Shown here: positions 25,424-37,037 of the stretch, piece by piece | Layout of the letters: the number at the start of each line of letters is the position of its first letter | Numbering within the stretch: the first letter of the stretch is position 1 | Assembly (NCBI GenBank): GCA_001557505.1 | Contig: LSAX01000008.1 | Location: forward strand, 310,001-374,000 | Direction: 5' to 3' | DNA from: Reticulascus tulasneorum | Lineage: Eukaryota; Ascomycota; Sordariomycetes; Glomerellales; Reticulascaceae | DNA length: 64,000 nucleotides | Position numbers and translations under genes: made by a program | The notes under the pieces: model-generated | The model's database searches: none | Seen by the model: only the letters and a program-made list of their open reading frames with translations | Told to the model about the DNA's origin: nothing

Positions 25424-25679
25424 TCTCTTCCGTTGCGGGTGGATTAATTGGGATAATATGGGCTGGTGTTTGGGTATCTTCGGCGCTACTGTTGGCTTGG
25501 TCAATATCCTATAGCAATATTTACTAGAGTGGCTTCCAGATATCGCTTGCAATGCGCCGCTTCTAGACAACTTCAGGGACAGCGAGACCGTAATGCACGT
25601 GCCAAATAGACGTAACTTAAGATTTCCAAGGCATCCTAGCAGGTTCCTAAACTCCAATACGAAAGATTCCCTTACCCAC

Positions 25680-25786
25680 TCTCTATCGTTATTCCCTCTC
25701 CATCCACGCCCTCGCCCTCTCCATCCTCGTCCTCTCCATCCTCGTCCTCTCCATCCTCGTCCTCTCCATCCTCGTCCTCTGTCTCA
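25680..25786. repeat. Pyrimidine-rich 15-bp minisatellite
   Basis: Four perfect head-to-tail copies of CCATCCTCGTCCTCT lie at 25721-25780, with degenerate copies on the left. The array begins about 12 bp beyond the stop codon of the caspase-like gene, so it probably lies in that gene's 3' UTR, where its transcript would be purine-rich. Confidence 0.9.
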
Positions 25787-25797
25787 TCATTCTTACA

Positions 25798-27087
25798 TCA
25801 GTTACCTGATTTGCCTAAAGGCTTGTTTTCCTTTAGATTCAGGGCTGAGCTGCTGCTTCCACCTCGAGTGTGCCCTCTCATTGGCTCGTTCAACTCTGAA
25901 GGGGTTCTCATTGCAGGCCCTTTCAGCCCCGAAGGGATCTCCACCGCAGGCCTCTTCACCCAAGCATCTTCGTAAGCAATGGCAACAAAGCGGATATCTG
26001 GGTGCTGCCGAAGCTGATACCATGCTCTGATAGACAACATGTACTGAAGGCACCACGAGCCTGACTTGTGAGCTCTAATGAGTTGCACATCAGCCGAGTA
26101 GCCGTTTGTAAAGAAGAATTCATTCAGCTCGTCCAGATTCAAGTCTCCGTCGTCACTAAGAAAGACGTCGACTAAAGCCCGAGGCCCCCCTCCTCGAAGA
26201 ATATCACCAACGATCGCTTTGCATTCCTGTGCCCCCGATAGCCTCGGGGCAAGTACTATGGGTAGGTGCGTTAAGTCTGTAAGAGTGATATGTGTCGGCT
26301 CCGAAGCCAGCTGCTCAAGTTCTGAATTGATGTTCCTCGTCCAGTATCTTGAGTAGAGACGAGAATACAACATGCTAGTAGGCATGATGTTTCCGGTCGA
26401 AGCTGCTTCTCGAAGTATTTCCTCAGTGTGAGCTGTGAAGCTTGCAGCCCCATAGAACGTCACCTGCTGAATGGCAGATGCAGCCATGAGCTCTTTTCCT
26501 TTCGCACCACAGGCGGCGGTGGAAGCATGGCAGCAGTCCATCAGCATCAGGACATCGCACAGAGCTTCATCTATATGATCTTTTCTGAGCTTGGTGAAGT
26601 CGACACTGTTCAAGAGATCCCCCTTTTGTGCGTCCAAGCCGAGGCGCCAGAAGTGGTTGATAGGGACGCCTTCGGGATCTCGACGAACGCACGGCTTGTT
26701 GCTTCCATGTCCGTGATAGTGGAAAATGGCAAGGTCGTTGGTTGTCATATCTTTCACAAGCCCTGCAAGGTGTCCGCTAAGCTTTCCCTCGGCATCTCCA
26801 TCCCTCAAATCTAGCAATACTCGTCTTGTTAAGTATTTGTAGTGCTTTTGGAACGTGGTCTCCAACAGCTTGGTTTTGGCGTGGGTCTGATAAGTGAACT
26901 CATCCATGTCGTCCTCATCCCAGTTGACATGTAGAACGCGGACTGTCTTGTAGCCCTCCAAGCTGTTTTGCCAACGGCCAGGGTACATCATGATGAAGCT
27001 TTTGAACTGGGCTTTGAACATTTCCGCAGTGAGATAAGGAGGTCGGTGGAAGTCTCCACCAGGGTTGGTGCAGTTGGTACCGTCCAT
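25798..27087 (-). CDS. Caspase-like (peptidase C14-type) protein (429 aa)
   Basis: A single-exon gene. The caspase-fold signature is clear: a beta-strand LAIFHYHGHG with the catalytic His (His127 in the HGHG motif) and VLMLMDCCHAS with the catalytic Cys (Cys186 in DCCH). This is the fungal C14-like group with a WDEDDM...LLETTFQKHYKYL lead-in, not a canonical metacaspase with a Pro-rich prodomain. The C-terminal ~60 residues are basic and Ser-rich without a domain. Family members are cysteine proteases connected with regulated cell death or NLR effector functions in fungi. Cleavage specificity and partner are unknown. The gene has its own TATA box with repeat motifs upstream, and pyrimidine-rich minisatellites lie on both sides. 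Confidence 0.85.
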   Translation of the reverse strand: MDGTNCTNPGGDFHRPPYLTAEMFKAQFKSFIMMYPGRWQNSLEGYKTVRVLHVNWDEDDMDEFTYQTHAKTKLLETTFQKHYKYLTRRVLLDLRDGDAEGKLSGHLAGLVKDMTTNDLAIFHYHGHGSNKPCVRRDPEGVPINHFWRLGLDAQKGDLLNSVDFTKLRKDHIDEALCDVLMLMDCCHASTAACGAKGKELMAASAIQQVTFYGAASFTAHTEEILREAASTGNIMPTSMLYSRLYSRYWTRNINSELEQLASEPTHITLTDLTHLPIVLAPRLSGAQECKAIVGDILRGGGPRALVDVFLSDDGDLNLDELNEFFFTNGYSADVQLIRAHKSGSWCLQYMLSIRAWYQLRQHPDIRFVAIAYEDAWVKRPAVEIPSGLKGPAMRTPSELNEPMRGHTRGGSSSSALNLKENKPLGKSGN

Positions 27088-27177
27088 CGTGCTCTGCTAT
27101 GTCAAAACTTGTGATTTGATCTGAAGTCTGAAGACAAGATGGAAGATAGTGGATGACGCCAAGGCTTTAGCAGAGTC

Positions 27178-27183
27178 TTTATA
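27178..27183 (-). promoter_or_regulatory. TATA box of the caspase-like gene
   Basis: On the minus strand the bases read TATAAA within GCATATAAAGACTC. The site is about 92 bp upstream of the ATG at 27087, a normal distance for a fungal TATA promoter. Confidence 0.6.
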
Positions 27184-27186
27184 TGC

Positions 27187-27230
27187 CGTCCGGAATAGCA
27201 ACCCGTCCGGAACACGTAGCTCGTCCGGAA
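27187..27230. promoter_or_regulatory. Three CGTCCGGAA direct repeats upstream of the caspase-like gene
   Basis: Identical 9-mers occur at 27187-27195, 27204-27212 and 27222-27230, spaced 17 and 18 bp apart. They lie immediately upstream of the TATA box. Each contains the palindrome TCCGGA. CGG/CCG cores are typical of Zn2Cys6 transcription factors, so this looks like a cluster of binding sites (inference). Confidence 0.6.
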
Positions 27231-27639
27231 TAAGTGAGTTTAAGTTGTGTTTGGTTTCGAAGATGACCCAACCCACAACTTGTGTTTGAAGCAACGTAAC
27301 TAGAGCATCATTAATCAGAAAAATCACATTTTTGTGTTTGTTGAGGTTAGTCATGGCCACTGTCTTCGGAGATTGCCTTAATGTGACCAAAGTTTGTAGT
27401 GATGGTAGGTTACCAGTGATTTGAAAAGTTTCTGACTCAGTGGTACTAAACTGCATAATGAATACTATGTTTACCTAATTGCGGGAGTTTGCATTGAAAT
27501 CCGACAGAATTATCACCTAACCATGTTTTGAATAGACAATTTTGCCAAACATGTCGTAAAACTGCAGTCAATTCACAGACATAAGTAACGAAAAGATTCC
27601 TACCTATCTATCTTTCTTGCGTTCTGTTATCTGCCCACC

Positions 27640-27850
27640 ACCTTGTCATCTTCCTAGCCATCGCTGTCGCCGTCGCTCCCTCCCCGTCCTCTCTATCCTC
27701 GTCCTCTCCGTCGTCATCTTCTCTTTACTCGTCCTCATCCTCGCCCTATCCATCCTTATCCTCGTCCTCATCCTCGTACTTACCCTCTCTAACATCGCCC
27801 TCGCCCTCGACCTCACCCTCACCCTCATCCTAACCCTCTCCATCCTTAGC
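27640..27850. repeat. Degenerate pyrimidine-rich minisatellite (CCTCGTCCTCATCC type)
   Basis: About 200 bp of C/T-rich imperfect repeats built from CCTC, TCCTC and CATCC blocks. They resemble the array on the other side of the caspase-like gene. The stretch is open in one plus frame and would give a Leu/Ile/Val-rich peptide, which I take as a by-product of the repeat. Confidence 0.8.
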
Positions 27851-28040
27851 TTGTAATTTGCATGGGTCTTGGGCTGATTTGAACCAGTCTTGCCGTTCGC
27901 TGAGGTCTTTAAGATTCGCGTCAGCTATATAGGCCCGTAGACATACGTGTAATGATAGGTATTGGATTATGAGGCGAAAGAGGCTATTCTAAACCGGTTG
28001 TGGGCTATTGCTAGTCATTTGTGCACGTACAGTACGGTAC

Positions 28041-28323
28041 CAGGCAAGTGGGTTCGAAAAACAGTGCCGGTTAACTGGAGGGACGCTTCTTGAATATCTT
28101 GATATATTCATAACAATATCCCGGTGAATGGCTACTTAAATATCTTGAATATGTTACATGTATTCATCATAATATTCCCGTGAATGGCTCTTGAATATCT
28201 TCATATTCTACGATATATTTATTAAGTACCTACGTACAATATTCCCTGAATAGCTAGGACGTGCGGACTACTAGAATATCCAAATGATAAAAGGGGCACT
28301 GTTTTCAACGACCCACTTGCCAA
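28041..28323. mobile_element. MITE-like element with imperfect terminal inverted repeats
   Basis: The left end 28041-28068 (CAGGCAAGTGGGTTCG...CAGTGCC) matches, as reverse complement, the right end 28294-28323 (GGCAAGTGGGT...GAAAACAGTGCC). The interior (~225 bp) is AT-rich and holds three diverged copies of a ~50-60 bp unit. There is no coding capacity. Size and structure suit a non-autonomous DNA transposon. No target-site duplication could be fixed by eye, so the family is unassigned. Confidence 0.6.
28089..28256. repeat. Three AT-rich imperfect tandem repeats inside the MITE-like element
   Basis: Three diverged units of about 50-60 bp share the order CTTGAATATCTT, ATATTCAT, AATATTCCCGTGAATGGCT. 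They begin near 28089, 28135 and 28191. The copies differ by small indels. Confidence 0.65.
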
Positions 28324-28603
28324 GTCGCACTCCTGAATAGCACAGCCTATCTAGGTGGTGGTAGTAAAAAGAACTTTTGTTCCTTGAGGCTGGGGCCGGG
28401 GCAATACTGGGGTGCATAACTTATACCTAGCACACAGCCCCACTAAGAATCATATGGATAGGATCCCTCCCGAGAGAGGTCAACTGTAAATACCACCTTT
28501 GCATTGTAGCCCTGCCGTATTAATAAGTTTACATCGTCCACCTAAATTTGATGTTCCTCTTTTTAACCACGTTTGTCACGTTTCACGCCACAACCAACGC
28601 CCG

Positions 28604-31048
28604 ATGACCTCCAATGAAACGGAGTACTGGTCAACTTGGGTCCCGGAACCAAACGGTCGCGGAACATGGAGCATCATCTACAGTTGCGTCTTCACTCTTG
28701 TCCTTTGCGTTTACTCCGCCATTCACATAAACATACCGGCAAAAGGTGAGAGCGACTGGGTCCAGTTTTTGAGAAATGCGAAATGGGTCTTGATTGCCAT
28801 TTTTGCCCCTGAGGTTGTTTTATACGCCGCTTGGCAACAGTATTATCACGCAAAGAAGTTCTGTTGGGAGCTCTACCTGATTAGGCTGAAGCAAGAAGGC
28901 TGGCCTGCTATTGACAAGCCAAGCTGGTGGGAAGCGCTTCGCCGTCGATTCAAACGGAAGAATGGCGACAAGCCCGATGGGCCCAAAGAGCCCCGAGGGA
29001 CATCCGATGCCCATACCTTGAACGGATCCGACAAAACTAAGGCTGCAAAGGCATATCCGCCACCGTTCTCCCTGACGTATGGATTCTATGTTGTGATGGG
29101 CGGGCTCACTGTTGATGTGAGCGATATCTACGATAACGCGGATTCGGTTACCATGACCGCGGGGGGCGTCCTGTTGTTGACACAGCATACCTCGTGGAAA
29201 AGGCTTATGGTTCCAGATGCTACTATCTGCGACAAGAGCAAAGCGGATAATCTGGCCAAGCTTCTTATCTTGCTGCAGGTGTCGTGGACCATATTCCAAT
29301 GCGCCTCTCGACGGGTTGGCGGCCTCCCTTTAACGACGCTGGAGGTGCATACTCTTGTCCACGCTGCCTGCGCGATGATGATGTTTATTGCTTGGTTTCA
29401 CAAGCCACTGAACATTAGAGATCCCACGGTAGTGGACTGCTCGAATTTCGAGGACGAGCTGGTGCTTGCGCTGATGAGGTCGGGGTCGACTATCAGCTCA
29501 CCCTTCAACAATCTCAACAAACTCAGTGGCTATATCGCGAAAGGCATGATCAACGGGAAGGAACGAATACCACACTATGAGCTTAAGGGAGAAGCTTCAA
29601 GATTACTGTTCGACACCGAGCGACTCAACGTGGCACTCGAAGGTCTTCATGCCACATCGGGGGCTACGATGTCGATCCTACATTCAAACACCCTCCACGA
29701 AGCCGCCGAGCAAGAGCAGGGAAAAGCTCCCGCTGATAAGCCTGGTGGCATCTATCGTTCAGTGTCACAAGGAGAAGTACCTGTGGCAATTGTAGCGACA
29801 GGCGAAACGTTATGGAACGGAGTTGGGCCTACGGCTTGCACCTCTGGTCCACCGAAAATGGAACCGAGCCTATTTAGAAGAAAGGAAGGGACCGCAAGGT
29901 CTTTTGTAGATCCAGTTCTCCAAAGACTGATATACGAGAGCCGCTGCGAGCCAGGCCCGGGTGCGGTCAGGTTTGAAGTTCTTTATCATCGAGTCACATA
30001 CGAGCTGTCAGCGAAAGACCTGCTACGGTGGCAGCGTGCTGGTAGCGCCTTTGCCCGCGAACTCGTACGGAACTCGACACTGGCAGGCCCTGGTTCAGAT
30101 ACCACAACTCCGCAAAACAGGGACGAAGATGGCAGAGATGATGCCGGCGAAATGGCAAGCGGTCTAACTCACGTGGACGAAGAAACGACTGGCAGTCCCA
30201 GAAATGAGACCAGCCACACCGCACATGTCACAGAGAGTAATACAAGCTTCACGCAGGAAAAGAGCGGAGACGCCAAGATCGCGCAGCTGAAGACGGCGGA
30301 GATTGCAAAAGAAGAGGGGCAGAAAACGCATCGTGAGCCGTCGCCGAGACTGCTCACCCTGTACCAACCTCCCACGGCCAATGCGGAGCTCTTCAGGGAA
30401 AGTGTTTTCAGAGCCCGGTCGAAAAACTTCCCGAGTCTTTTAGGGGGCAAGATATTAGGCACCCCGACCCGGTCCGTCCTGACTATCGGCAGCTTGTCGT
30501 TGGTCTGTGGAGCCTACTCCAGCATCCACCTGGCTTTGTGGAACTACGTGTTCCCCTCAAACACCGAAATGCTGCTGTGGAAGATCTCCGGGTGTGCCTT
30601 GGCCTTTCCCGCCGTCTTCTTACCCATACTCCTAGTCCAATTGAGGGCAGGCATAGTAATCATGGCCAAGCTCGATGCGAGGCACGCGCAGAGACACCCT
30701 GACGACAAACCGGAAGATGCCCCTTCCAAAAGGTGGGACAGGGCCTTCACGGCAGTCAACAATGTACTCAAAGGCGAACTGTCTCTCAAGCACCTCCCGT
30801 CCTCGGCGGCAGGGTGGCCCGCGTGGTGGAGAAATTGCTTTGAGGTTCTTGACAAAGGACTTGTCCTGGGGGCCATGTCCGCCAGGGTGCTATTGATCTC
30901 AGCTTTGATGTTCTCGTTGTTTGGGTTTGCGCTGCTCTACGTCGTAGCCAGGCTGTATATTGTGGTCGAGTCGTTCCTCAGCCTTCGCTTGGTGCCGTCC
31001 GGGGTTTATCAGGACGTAGAATGGCCTCGGTATATACCACATTTCTGA
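28604..31048 (+). CDS. Large multi-pass membrane protein of unknown function (~814 aa)
   Basis: A single open frame; the ATG at 28604 was chosen because the protein then begins with the family-like segment WSTWVPEPNGRGTWSIIYSC. Hydrophobic segments lie near residues 20-40, 58-76 and 265-280. Three or four more lie near the C-terminus (LTIGSLSLVCGAYSSIHLAL, FPAVFLPILLVQL, VLLISALMFSLFGFALLYVV). The middle ~350 residues are hydrophilic, with charged Ser/Thr-rich stretches. I recognise it only as a fungal membrane-protein family without assigned biochemistry; no catalytic motif is visible. The MITE-like element ends about 280 bp upstream of the ATG, so it may lie in the promoter. Topology and function are unknown. 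Confidence 0.8.
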   Translation: MTSNETEYWSTWVPEPNGRGTWSIIYSCVFTLVLCVYSAIHINIPAKGESDWVQFLRNAKWVLIAIFAPEVVLYAAWQQYYHAKKFCWELYLIRLKQEGWPAIDKPSWWEALRRRFKRKNGDKPDGPKEPRGTSDAHTLNGSDKTKAAKAYPPPFSLTYGFYVVMGGLTVDVSDIYDNADSVTMTAGGVLLLTQHTSWKRLMVPDATICDKSKADNLAKLLILLQVSWTIFQCASRRVGGLPLTTLEVHTLVHAACAMMMFIAWFHKPLNIRDPTVVDCSNFEDELVLALMRSGSTISSPFNNLNKLSGYIAKGMINGKERIPHYELKGEASRLLFDTERLNVALEGLHATSGATMSILHSNTLHEAAEQEQGKAPADKPGGIYRSVSQGEVPVAIVATGETLWNGVGPTACTSGPPKMEPSLFRRKEGTARSFVDPVLQRLIYESRCEPGPGAVRFEVLYHRVTYELSAKDLLRWQRAGSAFARELVRNSTLAGPGSDTTTPQNRDEDGRDDAGEMASGLTHVDEETTGSPRNETSHTAHVTESNTSFTQEKSGDAKIAQLKTAEIAKEEGQKTHREPSPRLLTLYQPPTANAELFRESVFRARSKNFPSLLGGKILGTPTRSVLTIGSLSLVCGAYSSIHLALWNYVFPSNTEMLLWKISGCALAFPAVFLPILLVQLRAGIVIMAKLDARHAQRHPDDKPEDAPSKRWDRAFTAVNNVLKGELSLKHLPSSAAGWPAWWRNCFEVLDKGLVLGAMSARVLLISALMFSLFGFALLYVVARLYIVVESFLSLRLVPSGVYQDVEWPRYIPHF

Positions 31049-32229
31049 AGATCAGCATACCACGGCAGTAGACTAGGTAGATGTGGAGAGATAACAGACT
31101 ATGAGCCTCCAGTTAATGATCAATTGGATAGACATGCATAAGCCCGCTAGAGTCTGAATCCCGAGACCAATAAAGTTACGGACCTAGAGGAGGTTGATCT
31201 GCACCATTGATAGAGTCTGCAATTGGCCAGTCCAGTGTTGCGTCCGTCTGATTAAAGTGGTTGTTTTTCCTACCTAGGCAAGTGGGGTTGAAAGTGGTAA
31301 TTAGGTACCTAAGTAATTAGAGGGTCCTGGACCCTGTCGAAGCAACGAAACCCCTCAGCTGCTCTCCAGGCTCCATATTTCCTTCAGGTACATCCGTACG
31401 TTGGCTGCCACGCTGCCTACTTTACTTGCTTACCTAGGCACTTTAGGTACTAATTACCTTGGGGTTAGTTGCTTGCAGCCTTAAGGCCTAGGCTTGAATA
31501 GCTGCCAGGTGCCTGATCCACTAATATCCTAGGGTCCTGGCAATGCTTGGTTCAGAAATCAGGGGCTGTGCAGCCAATGAAATGCTCGAGAATGCGGTGG
31601 GCGGGCCGGTACGTCATCCTCGGTAGACTGCTGCTGTCCGCCCGCCGCGATCATGGCTGCTTTGCTGCTGAGGACTGACTGACCGACTGACCGCGCACCC
31701 CATTCAATCATCATTGATGGATCGATGGTCCCTGGAAAACTTTCCCTAGACGAAACTTACTACCCAAGCAAACAACGACCAGAAAGACAAGAGACACCAT
31801 CCCAGCCACTCTCTTTCCTTTTTCCTGTCCCTTTTTAGCTTTTGCCATCTTTGGGCATATCCTACAAGAAACACCTATCCCCCACACACACTCTCTCTCT
31901 CCTTGTCACACACATCACCCTGCGTCTGCATTCCTTATTATATCGACCGCCTTGCCTCACTTCTGACGAGCCACCCAAATTACTCCATCGGAACGACGCT
32001 GTTGGCTGTGATACCCCCCCGAAGCAAGCAACCGACCGAACGACCGAACGACCGAACGAACGAACGAACGGACGAACGAACGAACGAACGAGCGAAACTT
32101 GATATCCTACAAGACTGAATTTGCGCCTCACTTCCATTCACATCACCCCATCACATCCACCAGGTCCACAGACCAACCTCACCGCATACGCTGCTACTCT
32201 CCCACACCAGCCTACTCCATCAAATCAAG
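31049..32229. other. Intergenic region with CCTAGG/TAGGTA clusters and a long 5' leader
   Basis: About 1.2 kb without a gene. 31260-31540 is dense in TACCTAGG, TAGGTACC and CCTAGG words. A sequence like the MITE inverted end, AGGCAAGTGGGGTTGAAAG, lies at 31276-31294. A pyrimidine-rich stretch follows, then a (CGAA)n tract next to the following gene. Confidence 0.5.
32031..32097. repeat. (CGAA)n / (ACGA)n tetranucleotide microsatellite
   Basis: A near-perfect tetranucleotide run of about 67 bp, interrupted by single changes (ACGG, ACGAGCG). It is about 130 bp before the ATG of the next gene, probably in its 5' UTR or promoter. Confidence 0.9.
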
Positions 32230-33455
32230 ATGGCTCAGCCGTCGCATCTTACCCTCATCAATCTCCCTCCCCCCGCCTCCAATCCGGACACCCCATCTGA
32301 GATGCCGTAAGTCTCCTCTTCCTCCCCTCCCCTTGAATAGCCCTCTCAATGCAATCCCACTGCGGATTGGTTCTTCAACGCTGCGCTGGCACGAGACACC
32401 TTCGCTGACATGTCCCTTGCAGTGGCACACCCACCAGCACCACGACTTCGCTCTCTGCCCTCTCTACCACCGCTATCAAAGATGGTCACCGAGGTCACCT
32501 CCCAGCAGGCATGTCGGGTCGGGACCGGGCCTGCCTACCCTCCAGCAACAATAATCTCGAAGCAGAGCGTGCCGATCGCATCTCACGCCTCGCCGGCCTA
32601 GAGCGCGTTTCCACACTTCGCGCCCCGCCGCAGCAGCAAGGCGGCGCCTCTTCCATCTCTCCTCAGACAACCCCGACTTCCACCTCCGGCTTCCCCCCCA
32701 ACTTCCCTCCCAACTTCCCCCAGGCCACCAACCTTACGCCTGCCTATTTCGACGCCCACGGGCAGCCCGTCGCCGCCACCAAGATGAGCACCGTCGGTAC
32801 CGCCAGCGCCACCGAGAGCTACCCCGGCGACGATGTGCGCACCACGGGCGGAGATCAAGATGAGGATATGCTTAGTATGGATACCAACTATCGGGAGGCG
32901 GGTTCGGTCAACAGCATGGGCGCCGACGCCGACCAGATGGATGAAGACTTGGATGCGTTGACCAGTCGATCCGTCGCCGGCTACGACGATCGCATGAGCG
33001 ACGACGGTTCCGCCAGCCTCGTTGGGTTCGGAGAAGGAGCTGGTAGCACTGTCTCGGGTCCCATCTATCACCGCCGACCGATCCCAGGCATCCCCCAAGG
33101 CGGCCCAGCCGGCGTGTACGGGCTGGAGAGAAGCAGTTCGGGTCTGAGCGATGCCCGGAGCAGGGACTTCGGGCTGGGAGGCGATACCCCGATCAGCGCC
33201 GCCGCGATGCAGGAGCGGCGCGAGGCCAGAATGGTGGATGGGGTCTCCAATGACGGCGTAGGAGTCCCGGACGAGGAAATGTTTGTCGACACCACCAACC
33301 GCGGGCCGGTCCCCGTCTCTCAGATTCACCAATTCCAAAATCCGCACCAGCAGAATCAGTACCCTCTGGCGCAACCCTTCCAGCAGACTGCTAGCGTCCC
33401 CACCCCGGTCTCGAGAGAGGCTGTCGAGCGCATGGGACGTGAAAGATTAGACTAG
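32230..33455 (+). CDS. Unrecognised acidic, Ser-rich, largely disordered protein (369 aa)
   Basis: Exons are 32230-32306 and 32423-33455 (370 codons), joined EMP-GTPTSTTTSLSALSTTA. The intron has GTAAGT, a CTGACATG branch region and TTGCAG. No enzyme domain is visible. Distinct blocks are LSALSTTAIKDGHRGH, ERADRISRLAGLERVSTLR, a Pro/Gln-rich section, an acidic section (SMDTNY, DADQMDEDLDALTSRSVAGYDDRMSDDG) and MQERREARMVDGV near the C-terminus. The short blocks look conserved, and the composition suggests a nuclear scaffold or regulatory subunit, but that is only an inference. I cannot name the family. Confidence 0.75.
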
Positions 33456-34903
33456 ACCAGGCAGCGGGAAATGGAAGCTACGCGGCGGCCTGGGCAGTCG
33501 GCAATGTGGTGTGATGGGCATGTTCTCACTGTGAGGGAAGAACTGGCATGAGGTGACTGATGAATCTCTTTCTTCTTTTGCTGGATGGTTGCGGGACGAC
33601 TGAGTCTGCCTTTGCACTGGCCTATGTGTTCGTTTTGACTTCGGAGCCCGACGAGCTTCGGTGTTGATATCGTTTGGGGCAGTGGGTTCCAGGGAGGCTT
33701 AGAAGTCGGCATATGCTCTGGCGCCGAGGCCAGGAGACTGCTCGACGATGTATGATTTCGTTATCAAGGATTGACGTATTATGGGCCATGTCCCAATGGA
33801 ACTAGCATTGTTCAACTTGCTATGGAATGAGAGCTGAATGCTGTAGGTTCTCTCCGGCCGGATGATGAGGATGAGAATGGACACGATGGCTCCATTGACC
33901 TGAGAAATCTGCATGCCAAGTTCATGTCCAGGAATCTATAGAAGTCAAAAGACATCGACAACCGATATTTGTGTATCCTGCCATATGTGCCTCCAATGCC
34001 CTCACTTCAAGCCCAGACCTCGAAAGGCAGTTCACGGTACGTACGTCAGTGGTAAATCGGCCCCCCCTCCGCCCATGCTGCCTCCCACCCCAAATATCCG
34101 AACAACCATGCAAGCCGCCCAATTTGGTCCGGGGCCTGAATGCACGCGGAGTACCTGCATCTTCCCCCCAACGCCTGCTACGTAGGCGAGATTTTTCCAA
34201 TTTGGCACATCTGCCTATATCCATCCCCTCTTATTGCAGAACAAAACGCAGTGCTACCGCATTTGCATCACCACAGCGGGGGAGTTGGAAGTTGGCAGCG
34301 TTTAGCGTTGGTTGCGTTGCTGGGTAGTGTCCAGCGCTTTCGGTGCATGCACGACGCAATCCTGGTTTGCTTCTGTTGGATAAGGAATGTCGTTGGAAGA
34401 GAGAATTGGGCGACGATGGTGCGGTCCGATGCGACCTTACATGCTCGATGATGCGCAGGATTTGCCTTTTTCTCACTTACCCGGCGCCTAACTATTGATT
34501 CTCTCTAGAACCCCCCTGTCATTGATGTCTGCAGCTACTCAATAGATTCCCGGAACAGATCCCCGTCCCTGGGGAAGGGCTTCTAGACTCACATCCAACG
34601 CCCCCGGCGTCGCTGACGCGCGTGGTTTCTGCAACCCTCATGGCAAGGATACCCTCCCGGATCGTGATTTATATGAGATCGCGTATGGAAATGCTATTAA
34701 TTGGGCAGACCACCCCCGGGCTAGGACTAGGATGTTAGCTTGGTTCCTCCTGTTGATGCCGTCCCGGTACCAGTCCACGAGCCCTCGTCACTGACTGACT
34801 GCCTTCTTCCTCTGTCTTTCTATTTTCTACTTTCTGCCTTTTGAGCCTCCTCACTCCGTCTCCGCCTCGAGCCTATCTCTCCATTATTGGACCCTGTGAT
34901 ACA
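33456..34903. other. Intergenic region upstream of the carboxylesterase gene
   Basis: About 1.4 kb; no frame shows a recognisable domain. The last ~100 bp, rich in CTTCTTCCTCTGTC, look like a promoter or leader. Confidence 0.4.

Positions 34904-37037
<2,134 letters not shown>

Noticed and set aside
25593..26030. 145-codon plus-strand frame with His-Pro-Arg-Pro-Leu repeats
   Set aside because: It is the 15-bp minisatellite read in frame, running antisense into the caspase-like gene.
27097..27456. 119-codon minus-strand frame just upstream of the caspase-like gene
   Set aside because: It overlaps the TATA box and CGTCCGGAA repeats and has no recognisable domain; it is better read as promoter.
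27617..27856. 79-codon plus-strand frame rich in Leu, Ile and Val that looks like a membrane peptide
   Set aside because: It is wholly encoded by the degenerate CCTC/TCCTC minisatellite; the hydrophobic pattern follows from the repeat, not from coding selection.
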